A DNA stretch of 39,999 nucleotides. Origin: a bacterium (lineage in GTDB: Bacteria; Actinomycetota; Aquicultoria; Aquicultorales; Aquicultoraceae). The DNA lies in NCBI GenBank assembly GCA_902810715.1, contig CADDYS010000009.1:1-39999 (forward strand), written 5' to 3'. The position numbers and the translations under genes were made by a program. Below the pieces are notes generated by a model. The model had not been told where the DNA came from, did no database searches, and saw only the letters and a list, made by a program, of their open reading frames with translations. This document shows, one piece after another, positions 16,650-27,188 of this stretch (position 1 is the stretch's first letter; each line of letters starts with the position of its first letter).

Positions 16650-17267
16650 ATGACAAAACTTACCAGTTTAGCGGAATCATCGAGGGGCTGCGAACTCTGT
16701 CCGTTGGCAAAACAGGGACGCACCCAAGTAGTTTTTGGTGATGGTAACGAAGATGCCGATATTATGTTTATCGGCGAGGGCCCGGGATTCTACGAAGACA
16801 AACAGGGAAAGCCTTTCGTGGGGGCTGCCGGGAAGCTTTTAACCCAACTTCTTGAATCCATCGGTCTTAGACGTGAGGATGTTTATATAACAAATGTTGT
16901 CAAATGCAGGCCGCCGCAGAATCGCGACCCTAAGCCCGAGGAGATTGAGGTTTGCACGAACGAGTACCTTTTTATGCAGGTCCAAGAGATCGAGCCCAAG
17001 ATAGTTGCAACCTTGGGCCGTTTCGCGTCCGCAGTTATCCTGGGATTAAAAGATGTTTCAATGGGGCGCGTTCATGGGCAAAAATTCAAAAAGGACGGCT
17101 ATTTTGTGGTGCCGATTTACCATCCGGCCGCCGCGCTTCATTCGCGGGCAAATTTGGAGCCGCTGGCGGAGGATTTCAAGAAATTAAAAGAGTACTTGGA
17201 AGAGAAATCTGAAGTTAGGGCCGAAGTATCTCAAGAGGTTGAAGTAGAACAAATGGGACTGTTTTAG
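16650..17267 (+). CDS. udg: Uracil-DNA glycosylase, family 4 (4Fe-4S), with clamp-binding-like tail
   Basis: Protein of 205 aa that removes uracil from DNA. Cluster cysteines are Cys14, Cys17, Cys86 and Cys102; the catalytic motif is GEGPGFYEDKQGKPFVG (42-58) and the DNA-binding motif is HPAAALHS (158-165). The ATG at 16650 follows AGGTGA; the longer open frame from 16596 overlaps the FmdB-type gene and adds no family sequence. The last five residues, QMGLF, match the bacterial sliding-clamp-binding pattern QxxLF, on a flexible acidic tail, suggesting recruitment to the replication clamp. Upstream of the tsa genes as in many actinobacteria. Confidence 0.94.
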   Translation: MTKLTSLAESSRGCELCPLAKQGRTQVVFGDGNEDADIMFIGEGPGFYEDKQGKPFVGAAGKLLTQLLESIGLRREDVYITNVVKCRPPQNRDPKPEEIEVCTNEYLFMQVQEIEPKIVATLGRFASAVILGLKDVSMGRVHGQKFKKDGYFVVPIYHPAAALHSRANLEPLAEDFKKLKEYLEEKSEVRAEVSQEVEVEQMGLF

Positions 17268-17355
17268 AGGGAACAGGGATAGAGTAAATTGAAGACCAAG
17301 CGATTATTGAGACTTTGAGTCGGTAAATTCTGATTGTGGATTATGAGCAGGAGCA

Positions 17356-17823
17356 ATGATTTCTGTAATCTCTCATTCGCCTGAGGAGACTTGGGAGCTG
17401 GCAAGCAAGCTGGCTCCCATCTTATCTAAGGGTGACCTTATTAACTTAAGCGGTGATTTAGGGGCCGGCAAGACGGTCTTCACAAAGGGACTTGCCGCCG
17501 GCTTAGGTATTGTCGAGCCCGTTACCAGCCCGACATTTACCATAATCAAGGAATATGAAGAAGGGCGGCTTCCACTTTATCATTTTGATGTTTACCGGCT
17601 TTTCTCACCGGATGAGCTCGAAGAGCTTGGGTTTGACGAGTACTTCTATGGGGAGGGCATAACTGTTATCGAGTGGGGCGATAGGGTTGAGGAGCTTTTG
17701 CCCGACATCCGTCTTGATGTGAAGATCTTAAGGCTGGTCGATGAGACCTTCCGCCGTATAGAGATATCGCCTTACGGCGATATCTGGCAGGAAAAAGTTA
17801 AAGAATGGCAACCGGGGGACTAA
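17356..17823 (+). CDS. tsaE: tRNA t6A synthesis ATPase TsaE
   Basis: P-loop ATPase of 155 aa with Walker A GDLGAGKT (33-40), the conserved SPTFTIIKEYE and HFDVYRL segments, and EWGDRVEELLP. TsaE works with TsaB and TsaD to transfer threonylcarbamoyl to A37 of ANN-decoding tRNAs. GGAG precedes the ATG. tsaB begins one base after its stop; tsaE, tsaB, rimI and tsaD form a tight operon. The 88 nt upstream hold nothing I recognise. Confidence 0.96.
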   Translation: MISVISHSPEETWELASKLAPILSKGDLINLSGDLGAGKTVFTKGLAAGLGIVEPVTSPTFTIIKEYEEGRLPLYHFDVYRLFSPDELEELGFDEYFYGEGITVIEWGDRVEELLPDIRLDVKILRLVDETFRRIEISPYGDIWQEKVKEWQPGD

Positions 17824-17824
17824 A

Positions 17825-18532
17825 TTGCTGGTACTTTCCTTTGATACATCAAGCCCTGTGCTGACCATTGCGGTCGGCGATGAAGCAGGAATAATAAGTG
17901 AAATAGATCTCTGGCTTCCGAGGGGTCACATGGCTAAGCTGATCCCGACGGTAAGCGGTGTATTAGATCAATCCCATCTGAATATCCAAGACATCGAGGT
18001 TGTTGTTATCGGAAGTGGGCCGGGCTCTTATACCGGTCTTCGCATAGGTATGGTGATGGCCCGCACCTTTGCCCAGATGCTTGAGGTACCCATTATTGGT
18101 ATTCCAAGCCTGGATGCGATTGCCCACCGCAATGCAAAAGACAAATCGCTTATTTGTCCCGTTATAGACGCAAAAAGAGGAGAAGTTTATACAGCCTTTT
18201 ATAAAGCAGACAATGGCAAAGTAAATCGCTTAACAGAAATTAGGGCAATCACACCAGATGAGCTAGCTAATGTTTTATTGATTGAGGGCTATGGGAATAT
18301 TGTTTTTGCGGGGGATTCGTTGAAGCTTTATTCCGACATCATAGCTTCGGTACTTGGGGACAAAGCCGAGTTCGCTCCAGAGGAGAATTGGTGGCCGAAG
18401 GCATCAGACTTGATCCTTTTGGCAAGACCGCGAATTTTGGCGGGAGATTTTGATGAGCTATATCAGCTTACGCCAATTTACGTTAGGTTGTCTCAAGCCG
18501 AGGAAATGTGGGAAAAACGTCATCGGGGGTGA
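17825..18532 (+). CDS. tsaB: tRNA t6A synthesis protein TsaB
   Basis: Protein of 235 aa, an ASKHA-fold paralogue of TsaD without its own catalysis, acting as the heterodimer platform. The start LVLSFDTSSPVLTIAVGD and the conserved GSGPGSYTGLRIGM segment are diagnostic. It starts at TTG one base after tsaE with GGGG upstream, so coupling is likely. The C-terminal PIYVRLSQAEEMWEKR tail is typical of the family. Confidence 0.95.
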   Translation: MLVLSFDTSSPVLTIAVGDEAGIISEIDLWLPRGHMAKLIPTVSGVLDQSHLNIQDIEVVVIGSGPGSYTGLRIGMVMARTFAQMLEVPIIGIPSLDAIAHRNAKDKSLICPVIDAKRGEVYTAFYKADNGKVNRLTEIRAITPDELANVLLIEGYGNIVFAGDSLKLYSDIIASVLGDKAEFAPEENWWPKASDLILLARPRILAGDFDELYQLTPIYVRLSQAEEMWEKRHRG

Positions 18533-18540
18533 AAAGTTAA

Positions 18541-19059
18541 ATGATTACAATGAAGCCAGAGATTCGCCAGATGGCAATGACCGACGTCGATCAGGTCTAT
18601 AACATCGAGAAGCGTTCACACTCGGCCCCTTGGAGCAAACTCACTTTTCAAAGAGAGCTACTCGGCAACCATCATAACTTGTGCTTGGTTGCCCAGGTAG
18701 GTGAGCGAATCACAGGCTTTATCTGCCTGTATTATGTGCTTGACGAGGCCCACATAACCAATATCGCAGTTGACGTACCGTATCAGAATAGGGGGGTAGC
18801 TACGAGGCTGATGCTCTCCGCAATCGAATCGGTTATGCAAAAAGGTATCAAACACTTGACGCTTGAAGTGCGTAAATCAAATGCTAAGGCCCAGCACCTT
18901 TATATAAAATTTGGTTTTAGGATGAAGGGACTTCGCAAAGGCTATTACACGGATAACTACGAAGACGCACTTATATTTTGGACCGGAGATGTAACCAGCG
19001 ACTACTATAAGAAACTCTTCAACGAAATAAGGAGGGACCTCGAAAGAAGAAGTGTTTAA
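18541..19059 (+). CDS. rimI: GNAT N-acetyltransferase, RimI type
   Basis: Protein of 172 aa with the GNAT fold: IRQMAMTDVDQVYNIEK, the acetyl-CoA pyrophosphate loop YQNRGVATRL (about 81-90) and LEVRKSNAKAQHLYIKFGF. RimI acetylates protein N-termini (ribosomal S18 in E. coli; TsaD-associated in other lineages). It sits between tsaB and tsaD with its stop directly abutting the tsaD ATG, the classic actinobacterial order. The substrate here is not determined. Confidence 0.93.
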   Translation: MITMKPEIRQMAMTDVDQVYNIEKRSHSAPWSKLTFQRELLGNHHNLCLVAQVGERITGFICLYYVLDEAHITNIAVDVPYQNRGVATRLMLSAIESVMQKGIKHLTLEVRKSNAKAQHLYIKFGFRMKGLRKGYYTDNYEDALIFWTGDVTSDYYKKLFNEIRRDLERRSV

Positions 19060-20091
19060 ATGATCGAAAATCCACGCAGGAACATACACATTTTAGGTAT
19101 AGAGACTTCTTGTGATGAGACGGGAGCGGCGGTTGTAAGAGATGGTCGCGAGGTCATCTCAAGTGTTGTTGCATCCCAAATCGAGTTCCACCAAAAGTTC
19201 GGCGGGATTGTTCCTGAGATAGCTTCAAGAAAACACCTCGAGATGCTAAACCCCATCATTGACGAGGCGATGACTAAGGCAAACCTGGCTTATGAGGACT
19301 TAGACGCCGTGGCCGTGACCGTTGGGCCCGGGCTGGTCGGTGCCCTTCTTATGGGGCTGGGCTCGGCCAAGGTGATATCTTATGTCAAGGACTTGCCGCT
19401 CGTTGGAGTGAATCATCTTGAAGGGCATATCTACGCCAACCTTATTGACCATCCCGACCTTAAGCCGCCTCTTGTGTCGTTAATTGTCTCGGGCGGGCAC
19501 ACCATGCTTGTCTACATGGAGGACTTTGGCAAGTACGAGGTGCTCGGCCAGACGCTTGATGATGCGGTGGGCGAGGCATACGATAAAGTAGCCGCATTTT
19601 TGGGCCTGGGTTATCCCGGCGGCCCAGTAATCGACCAGATGGCAAAAGAGGGAGACCCGCACGCTATACAGTTCCCGCGGGCTATGATGAAGACTGGTGA
19701 TCTTAACTTCAGCTTAAGCGGTCTAAAGACGGCCGTTCTCACCTATGTCTCGCACTTGAATCTGGATGCACATGAGCTTCCGCTGCACGACATCACTGCG
19801 AGTTTTCAAGCCGCTATTGTAGATGTCCTTGTCTCAAAAACAATCCAGGCAGCAAAGGGCAAGAATGTAAAGACCATTGTCTTGGCCGGGGGAGTCGCAG
19901 CAAACACCTACCTCCGAGAACGCATGACTAAAGAGACGAAAAGCGAGGGGGTTGAGCTTTACTACCCGCACGCGTTTTTATGTACCGACAACGCTATTAT
20001 GGTTGCGGTGGCCGGATACTATAGGTATCTTACAGGTGATAGAATATCTCTTGAGGCCAACCCGGTCCCAAACTTGAAGCTTGGACAGTAA
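19060..20091 (+). CDS. tsaD: tRNA N6-threonylcarbamoyladenosine transferase TsaD
   Basis: Protein of 343 aa, the catalytic subunit of t6A37 formation. GIETSCDETGAAVV (13-26) is the ASKHA phosphate-1 motif; His119 and His123 in NHLEGHIYAN bind the metal; SGGHTML and AGGVAANTYLRE complete the nucleotide site. The ATG immediately follows the rimI stop. A dispersed repeat begins two bases after its stop. Confidence 0.97.
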   Translation: MIENPRRNIHILGIETSCDETGAAVVRDGREVISSVVASQIEFHQKFGGIVPEIASRKHLEMLNPIIDEAMTKANLAYEDLDAVAVTVGPGLVGALLMGLGSAKVISYVKDLPLVGVNHLEGHIYANLIDHPDLKPPLVSLIVSGGHTMLVYMEDFGKYEVLGQTLDDAVGEAYDKVAAFLGLGYPGGPVIDQMAKEGDPHAIQFPRAMMKTGDLNFSLSGLKTAVLTYVSHLNLDAHELPLHDITASFQAAIVDVLVSKTIQAAKGKNVKTIVLAGGVAANTYLRERMTKETKSEGVELYYPHAFLCTDNAIMVAVAGYYRYLTGDRISLEANPVPNLKLGQ

Positions 20092-20092
20092 A

Positions 20093-20160
20093 AGGCCAAA
20101 AGGCCACTGATACTTGGGTCTAGATACGTGGGTCCGCCAAAAGGCCAAAAGGTGAAAAGA
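20093..20160 (+). repeat. Dispersed repeat, copy 2 (left 68 nt only)
   Basis: It matches 9241-9308 at 64 of 68 positions without gaps, and then the similarity stops; the right hairpin arm of copy 1 is missing and a different repeat follows at 20165. Like copy 1 it starts just after a CDS stop. Confidence 0.8.
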
Positions 20161-20164
20161 ATTG

Positions 20165-20227
20165 GTCATTGCGAGGAGGGTGAACCGAAGCCCTGAGCGT
20201 AGTCGAAGGGGAAGTGACGTGGCAATC
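20165..20227 (+). repeat. REP-like composite repeat running into lnt
   Basis: It begins TCATTGCGAGGAGGG and ends GTGACGTGGCAATC, the form of a dispersed repeat common in subsurface bacteria (ATTGC at 20168 facing GCAAT at 20222). Embedded is CCCTGAGCGTAGTCGAAGGG, another common REP-type hairpin sequence. The likely lnt start codon and its ribosome site fall inside it. Recognition is from memory, and no second copy is present in this window. Confidence 0.55.
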
Positions 20228-21727
20228 TTGAAACGAGGTTATATTTTAGCTGCAATCTCTGGGATTCTGCTTGCAATTCCCTTCATTTATCCATCAGCTG
20301 GCGTCATAGTGTGGTTTGGATTAAGCCCTCTATTCTTTGCAGCTAAAAGCAGCAATCTAAAAAATGCTCCTTTCTTGGGGCTTGTTTTTGGAGTTGTCTT
20401 TTTCGCAACCGCGCTTTACTGGATACGCATTTTCGGGTTTTTAGCTTGGGGTTCCTTAAGCCTGCTCCTCTCAGTTTGGGATGTCCTTTTTGCAGTTGGT
20501 CTGTGGATGATACTGAAAAGCTACCGGGGAGTTGCACAGTTTGCCCTGGTACCGTCGCTTTGGGCTTTGTGCGAGTTTGGAAGGTCTCTCGGCCCGTGGG
20601 GATTTTCTTGGGGCTTTCTCGGGTCAACTGTTGATAATCCCTTTCTACTTAAAATTGCGTCTTACTCGGGAGAGCTCGGGCTCGGGTTTATCATTGTCCT
20701 GGTTAACCTGGGTTTATTCCGGGCCCTTACGGGTAGCGGGATAAGGGAGCGAGTAAGGGGCGTTGCGGGCGGAGTCGCAATTGCTTTAGCTGCGGTTTTA
20801 ATCTGGCCGGCAGTCGGGTTAGCCTTGCCCAACACAGATGAAGGCTCTAAAGCTGAAACCATTAAGGTGGCGGTTATCCAGCCCAATATTGCGCAGGCGG
20901 TAAAACTTGATACATCCAACAACAATGAGATTAAAGCGCGCTATTTGGTTATGACGAGAGAGGCCTTAAAATCAAAACCCGACCTTATTATCTGGCCGGA
21001 GAACATCCTGGCATCTTATATCAGCGATGAGGACATTTACCTCGCACGTGTTAAGTTGCTGCTCGCGCCGACAAAAACCCCGCTTATAATGGGCGGCTTA
21101 AACTACGTAGACGGCGATACTTATAACAGCGCGTTTTACATTAACGCGCAAGGCGGCCGCCAGGAGTATCGCAAAATCCACCTGGTTCCCTTCGGTGAGT
21201 ATATGCCTATGCGCTCACTTGTTGAGCGGCTAAACAGCATGGCTAAGATCGTAAGAAACATTAAACAAGGGAGCGACTACAAGGTATTTAGCACTGCTAA
21301 GAATGCACAGGGACCGGTGGGTAAATTCTCGGTTATCATATGCTTTGAATCATCCGACCCCGCGCTTGTGAGCAGGATGGTAAGAAACGGCGCAAGGATG
21401 ATTGTTGTAATTACAAATGATGCGTGGTTTAGAAAGACCGCCGCCCTTGTGCAGCATTTTCGTGTCACACGCATGCGGGCGGTAGAAAACGGGATTCCTT
21501 TCATCCAGGCAGCAAATACAGGGGTTTCGGGAGTAATCGATAGCAGCGGGAAGGTTATATCAAGAACCGGAATTGAAAAGCAGCAGTTGCTCCACGGCAC
21601 GGTAACATTTGCTTCAAGGCCCAGCTTTTTTGCGAGGTTTGGCTACCTGATGACCTATCTTTATCTTGCGTTTTTGATGGTAGGATTGCTATACAGGCTT
21701 TCTTCCCCTGCGCAAAGCCGGCAATAA
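20219..21727 (+). CDS. lnt: Apolipoprotein N-acyltransferase
   Basis: Protein of about 502 aa: six or so membrane helices (8-200), then a nitrilase-fold domain (213-465), then a final helix (about 472-493). The catalytic triad is present: Glu261 (WPEN), Lys319 (YRKIHLVPFGEYMP) and Cys375 (IICFES). It N-acylates lipoproteins such as those at 4497 and perhaps 14862. The GTG at 20219 (AAGGGGA upstream) is chosen; the frame runs back to a TTG at 20162, but that extension is entirely repeat sequence. A TTG at 20228 is also possible. It is inserted between tsaD and groES, which are often closer neighbours in actinobacteria. Confidence 0.92.
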   Translation: MAILKRGYILAAISGILLAIPFIYPSAGVIVWFGLSPLFFAAKSSNLKNAPFLGLVFGVVFFATALYWIRIFGFLAWGSLSLLLSVWDVLFAVGLWMILKSYRGVAQFALVPSLWALCEFGRSLGPWGFSWGFLGSTVDNPFLLKIASYSGELGLGFIIVLVNLGLFRALTGSGIRERVRGVAGGVAIALAAVLIWPAVGLALPNTDEGSKAETIKVAVIQPNIAQAVKLDTSNNNEIKARYLVMTREALKSKPDLIIWPENILASYISDEDIYLARVKLLLAPTKTPLIMGGLNYVDGDTYNSAFYINAQGGRQEYRKIHLVPFGEYMPMRSLVERLNSMAKIVRNIKQGSDYKVFSTAKNAQGPVGKFSVIICFESSDPALVSRMVRNGARMIVVITNDAWFRKTAALVQHFRVTRMRAVENGIPFIQAANTGVSGVIDSSGKVISRTGIEKQQLLHGTVTFASRPSFFARFGYLMTYLYLAFLMVGLLYRLSSPAQSRQ

Positions 21728-21802
21728 TGCCCCAGGAGTAAGTGGGCTAACAAGACAGATGTTTGCAATACTGCAATTTTGGCAAAAATACATTTTGTGG
21801 TC

Positions 21803-21832
21803 TTGATTTTAGCAAAGACACTGTTGTAATAT
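21803..21832 (+). promoter_or_regulatory. groESL promoter
   Basis: TTGATT (21803-21808) and TAATAT (21827-21832) are 18 nt apart; the CIRCE operator begins 5 nt downstream, over the expected transcription start. Confidence 0.75.
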
Positions 21833-21836
21833 ACTT

Positions 21837-21863
21837 TTAGCACTCTCATAGTGTGAGTGCTAA
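21837..21863. promoter_or_regulatory. CIRCE operator (HrcA binding site)
   Basis: TTAGCACTC - 9 nt - GAGTGCTAA is a perfect match to the CIRCE consensus, located between the promoter and groES. It shows heat-shock control by the HrcA repressor. Confidence 0.97.
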
Positions 21864-21887
21864 AGATACTGTTAGGAGGGTTGATTT

Positions 21888-22178
21888 ATGAATCTTAAGC
21901 CGCTAAGCGATCGCGTGCTGATCAAACCAATGGAGGCGGAGGAGACGACTAAGAGCGGAATCGTCATTCCGGAAACCGCGAGGAAGGAGAGGCCGCAGGA
22001 GGGTGAGGTAGTTGCGGTAGGCCCGGGAAAAATAGGAAAGGATGGTAAAACCATCCCGATGTCGGTAAAGGCCGGCGACAAAATTATTTTTTCTAAGTAC
22101 GGCGGCAGCGAGATAAAGATCGACGACCAGGATTATCTCATCATGAGGGAAGAAGATATTCTGGCCGTGGTTGACTAA
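21888..22178 (+). CDS. groES: Co-chaperonin GroES
   Basis: Protein of 96 aa, the 10-kDa lid of the chaperonin. LKPLSDRVLIKPMEAEETTKSGI and the mobile-loop and dome segments are standard, ending EEDILAVVD. GTTAGGAGGG precedes the ATG. It is first in the CIRCE-controlled groES-groEL operon, 75 nt before groEL. Confidence 0.98.
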   Translation: MNLKPLSDRVLIKPMEAEETTKSGIVIPETARKERPQEGEVVAVGPGKIGKDGKTIPMSVKAGDKIIFSKYGGSEIKIDDQDYLIMREEDILAVVD

Positions 22179-22253
22179 TAGCTGCTGCGAGGATAAAACG
22201 CAATTTAAGTTTAATTGATTTTAGTTGACATTTTAAGGGAGGGAAAGCATTAA

Positions 22254-23885
<1,632 letters not shown>

Positions 23886-23920
23886 GACGCCAAACAACCT
23901 GAGAGGGTATTTACAAGCTA

Positions 23921-23949
23921 AAAACGGGGTCTTTTTGACCCCGTTTTTT
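23921..23949 (+). terminator. groESL terminator
   Basis: The 11-bp perfect stem AAAACGGGGTC / GACCCCGTTTT (23921-23931 with 23937-23947) with loop T5 is followed by further Ts to 23949. Confidence 0.95.
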
Positions 23950-23985
23950 ATCGATATTATACTCACCTGTTCACCTGTTATTTTC

Positions 23986-24015
23986 TTGACATAACCCCCT
24001 CCGCAGGTGTAAGAT
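23986..24015 (+). promoter_or_regulatory. Promoter of the guaB3 leader
   Basis: A consensus TTGACA (23986-23991) and TAAGAT (24010-24015) are 18 nt apart. Transcription would start near 24022 and give a leader of about 170 nt before guaB3. Confidence 0.65.
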
Positions 24016-24058
24016 AATCAAAATTTTACCCATGAAATTGAGCAAGAATATGATTTAT

Positions 24059-24129
24059 AACCAGTTAAATAATTGGTTAGAAGGCCCAGATTGCTAAGCC
24101 CGGTAGGGACAAATAGCGCTGGGTTTTTT
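24059..24129 (+). promoter_or_regulatory. Probable transcription attenuator/leader RNA of guaB3-guaA
   Basis: An 8-bp stem (24059-24066 with 24071-24078) is followed by a nested terminator-like hairpin: CCCAG (24085-24089) with CTGGG (24119-24123), GCTA (24093-24096) with TAGC (24114-24117) and CCC with GGG inside, ending in T6 (24124-24129). The terminator stands between a promoter and the guaB3 start, so read-through is probably regulated. No known riboswitch class was recognised. TATAAT at 24129-24134 with GGGACA 17 nt upstream could be a second promoter instead. The 306-nt gap 23886-24191 holds nothing else. Confidence 0.5.
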
Positions 24130-24191
24130 ATAATAGTAAACAGGAAAAAGCAGGAAAAACATCCCAACACTTAAATTTTTCAGGAGGAAGT

Positions 24192-25349
24192 ATGGAGATA
24201 GAGATAGGGAAAGGTAAAAAGGGAAGAAGAGCGTACGGTTTCGATGATATCGCAATCGTCCCGAGCAGGAGAACCCGTGACCCCGAGGATATCGATATAA
24301 GCTGGGAAGTCGCCGGGCATAAGTTTGAGCTGCCGCTTTTGGCGTCGGCCATGGACGGTGTTGTCGATACCAAGCTTGCAATAGCATTGGGTAAGCTCGG
24401 TGGATTAGCGGTTCTTAACCTTGAGGGTATTTACACGCGCTATGATGATACCATCCCTATTCTCGAAAAAATAGCAAGCCTTTCAAGAGAAGAGGCGACC
24501 CGCGGTCTTCAAGAGATCTACAAAGAGCCGATGAAAGAAGAGCTCGTAGCAAAGCGCATCAAAGAGATTAAGGATGCCGGTGTTTTAGTTGCGGCATCTT
24601 TAACGCCGCAGAGGGTCGAGCAGTATTATAAGACTGCGATTGAGGCCGGGCTTGATATCTTAATCATTCAGGGAACGGTGGTTTCTGCCGAGCACGTTAG
24701 CACGCAGGTCGAGCCGCTTAACCTTAAAAAGTTTATTAGCGAGCTTGATATACCGGTAATTGTCGGCGGATGCGCTTCATACTCTACGGCCCTTCACTTG
24801 ATGAGAACCGGTGCGGTCGGCGTGCTGGTAGGAGTCGGCCCGGGTGCCGCGTGCACAACCAGGCGGGTTCTCGGTATAGGTGTACCGCAGGCGACCGCGA
24901 TTGCCGACGCATCCGCGGCGAGAATGACTTATCTTGAAGAGAGCGGCCGCTACTGCCATGTCATAGCCGATGGCGGGATGCGCACCGGCGGCGATATCGC
25001 TAAGGCGATCGCATGCGGTGCGGATGCCGTTATGATCGGGTCTCCTTTTGCAAGCGCAAAGGAGGCCCCTGGTCTTGGCTACCATTGGGGTATGGCAACG
25101 TTCCACCCGACTCTTCCCAGGGGAACCCGCGTCTTTGCCGGGCAGAAATGTACGCTTGAGGAACTTCTCCTCGGGCCGGCCCGCGAAAACGACGGTACGC
25201 TTAATCTCTTCGGTGCATTGAGGACATCGATGGCGACCACGGGATACCAAAACATAAAAGAGTTCCAGAAGGCAGAGGTTATGGTCGCCCCAGCACTACA
25301 GACTGAGGGCAAAGCGCTGCAGCAAGCCCAGAGGGTAGGAATGGGATAG
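24192..25349 (+). CDS. guaB3: GuaB3-family IMP dehydrogenase/GMP reductase-like protein
   Basis: TIM-barrel protein of 385 aa with no CBS insertion, matching the GuaB3 family of actinobacteria and cyanobacteria rather than canonical IMPDH (about 490 aa). [21 protein letters not shown] is the family start. Catalytic Cys221 lies in GPGAACTTR, where canonical IMPDH has a GSICTTR-type loop; the phosphate-binding [13 protein letters not shown] follows. AGGAGGAAG precedes the ATG. guaA starts 7 nt downstream, so it belongs to guanine nucleotide metabolism. Family work on a cyanobacterial member points to GMP reductase activity, so the reaction direction should not be assumed. Canonical guaB is not in this window. 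Confidence 0.92.
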   Translation: MEIEIGKGKKGRRAYGFDDIAIVPSRRTRDPEDIDISWEVAGHKFELPLLASAMDGVVDTKLAIALGKLGGLAVLNLEGIYTRYDDTIPILEKIASLSREEATRGLQEIYKEPMKEELVAKRIKEIKDAGVLVAASLTPQRVEQYYKTAIEAGLDILIIQGTVVSAEHVSTQVEPLNLKKFISELDIPVIVGGCASYSTALHLMRTGAVGVLVGVGPGAACTTRRVLGIGVPQATAIADASAARMTYLEESGRYCHVIADGGMRTGGDIAKAIACGADAVMIGSPFASAKEAPGLGYHWGMATFHPTLPRGTRVFAGQKCTLEELLLGPARENDGTLNLFGALRTSMATTGYQNIKEFQKAEVMVAPALQTEGKALQQAQRVGMG

Positions 25350-25356
25350 GATAGTA

Positions 25357-26892
25357 ATGAATGATTTCCAGACAGTTTTAGTAGTTGATTACGGGGCTCA
25401 GTACGCGCAGCTTATTGCGCGGCGTGTGCGCGAGTGCAAGGTCTATTCTGAGATAGTTCCGCACGATATATCAATCAAAGAGTTAAAGGCGAAAAATCCG
25501 AACGGGCTCATTTTCTCAGGTGGGCCTGCAAGCGTATATGCAGATAACGCTCCATCCGCCAACCCTGCATTTTTTGAGCTTGGAGTTCCTATTCTGGGTA
25601 TCTGCTACGGCATGCAGCTTATGGCACACTCGCTTGGAGGTGAAGTAGCACGCACAGGTAACAGAGAATACGGCAAGACCAACCTAGCTGTGGATAATGG
25701 CGAGGGCTTATTTAAGGATGTACCACTTGGGCAGATTGTTTGGATGAGTCACCAAGATGCGGTTAAAACAGTGCCCGAGGGATTTGGGGTATCGGCCCAC
25801 ACAGGTGGCTCGCCGGTTGCCGCTATGGAAAACCCCGAGAAGAAATTTTACGGTGTACAGTTTCATCCAGAGGTAATGCATACCGTATATGGAATGGATA
25901 TTCTTAAAAACTTCCTATACGATGCTTGCGAGTGCGTACCCAACTGGACGATGGTCTCTATCATCGAGGATGCCGTAGCTAAGATAAGACAGCAGGTTGG
26001 CGACAATAAAGTAATCTGTGGCTTAAGCGGTGGGGTTGACTCATCCGTTGCCGCAATCCTGGTCCACAAAGCAGTTGGCGATAATCTGACCTGTATTTTT
26101 GTCGACCATGGCCTTCTTCGCAAGGGAGAGGCCGAGAAGGTCGAGGAAGCATTTAGAAGGCACTTCCGCATAAATCTAATCCATGTCAAAGCGCAGGATC
26201 GGTTCTTAGAAAAGCTAGCAGGCGTAACTGACCCTGAGCGTAAGCGAAAGATCATAGGTGAAGAGTTTATCCGGGTTTTTGAGGAAGAAGCGGCTAAGTT
26301 TCATGATGCCAAGTTCTTAGTCCAGGGAACTCTTTACCCGGATGTTATTGAGAGCGGCACGCGCAATGCCGCAAGGATTAAGACTCATCACAACGTCGGT
26401 GGTCTGCCGGAGGACATGGTATTAGAGCTTGTCGAGCCACTTCGCGCGCTTTTTAAAGACGAGGTACGTGCGGTCGGCGAGGAGCTGGGTTTGCCTGACG
26501 AGATCGTCTGGAGACACCCATTCCCTGGCCCTGGGCTTGCCGTGCGCATAATCGGTGAGATAACCGAAGAAAGGCTCGGGGTTCTTCGCAACGCGGATGC
26601 GATCTTTGAGGAAGAAATTAAGCGGGCCGGGCTTTACCGATCAATTTGGCAGTCGTTTGCGGTTCTCCCGGCGATAAAAAGTGTCGGCGTTATGGGAGAT
26701 GAAAGAACGTACGCCTATCCGGTTATTTTAAGGGCTGTAACCAGTGAGGATGCGATGACCGCCGACTGGGCAAGAATCCCATATGATGCGCTAGAAAAAA
26801 TTTCTAATCGTATAATAAATGAAGTTGACCACGTAAATCGCGTGGCATACGATATTAGTTCCAAGCCTCCGGCGACGATTGAATGGGAATAA
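25357..26892 (+). CDS. guaA: GMP synthase (glutamine-hydrolysing)
   Basis: Protein of 511 aa, full length, converting XMP to GMP. The class I glutaminase domain (1-190) has Cys83 (GICYGMQ), His170 and Glu172 (FHPEV). The ATP pyrophosphatase domain has the PP-loop SGGVDSS (224-230), and the dimerisation domain ends in the conserved KPPATIEWE. It lies 7 nt after guaB3; the chorismate mutase gene starts 13 nt after its stop, making one purine-aromatic operon. Confidence 0.98.
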   Translation: MNDFQTVLVVDYGAQYAQLIARRVRECKVYSEIVPHDISIKELKAKNPNGLIFSGGPASVYADNAPSANPAFFELGVPILGICYGMQLMAHSLGGEVARTGNREYGKTNLAVDNGEGLFKDVPLGQIVWMSHQDAVKTVPEGFGVSAHTGGSPVAAMENPEKKFYGVQFHPEVMHTVYGMDILKNFLYDACECVPNWTMVSIIEDAVAKIRQQVGDNKVICGLSGGVDSSVAAILVHKAVGDNLTCIFVDHGLLRKGEAEKVEEAFRRHFRINLIHVKAQDRFLEKLAGVTDPERKRKIIGEEFIRVFEEEAAKFHDAKFLVQGTLYPDVIESGTRNAARIKTHHNVGGLPEDMVLELVEPLRALFKDEVRAVGEELGLPDEIVWRHPFPGPGLAVRIIGEITEERLGVLRNADAIFEEEIKRAGLYRSIWQSFAVLPAIKSVGVMGDERTYAYPVILRAVTSEDAMTADWARIPYDALEKISNRIINEVDHVNRVAYDISSKPPATIEWE

Positions 26893-26905
26893 TAGGAGGA
26901 CAACA

Positions 26906-27178
26906 ATGAGCGAGGAAGCAAAGCGCCAAATAGATGAGTTGCGCAAAAAAATCGATGTTATTGATGGCCACCTGGTTGAGAAGCTAAATGAGAGAGCGGG
27001 ACTCGCGCTCGAAATCAGAAAAATTAAAGCGGAGAGCAAGTTGCCTCTTTATGACCCGGGAAGAGAGGAAGATATCTTCCAAAAGATCACATCGGTAAAC
27101 AACGGGCCCTTATATGACGATGATTTAAGAGTGATATATGAGACCATTCTGCATGCGATGAAGAATGTTGAATCGTAG
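26906..27178 (+). CDS. aroQ: Chorismate mutase, AroQ class
   Basis: All-helical protein of 90 aa that converts chorismate to prephenate for Phe/Tyr. The fold signature IDELRKKIDVIDGHLVEKLN, the ALEIRKIK helix and DPGREEDIF match AroQ. The ATG at 26906 has AGGAGG upstream; an earlier in-frame ATG (26879) lies inside guaA and is unlikely. The DAHP synthase gene follows after 10 nt. In Bacillus these two domains are one fused protein; here they are separate adjacent genes, so the mutase may bind DAHP synthase as a regulatory subunit. Confidence 0.9.
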   Translation: MSEEAKRQIDELRKKIDVIDGHLVEKLNERAGLALEIRKIKAESKLPLYDPGREEDIFQKITSVNNGPLYDDDLRVIYETILHAMKNVES

Positions 27179-27188
27179 GTGGATTTGA

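Noticed and set aside
24032-24097. 21-codon possible leader peptide before guaB3
   Set aside because: It has no ribosome site and no codon bias toward a regulated amino acid; kept only as a remark on the attenuator.
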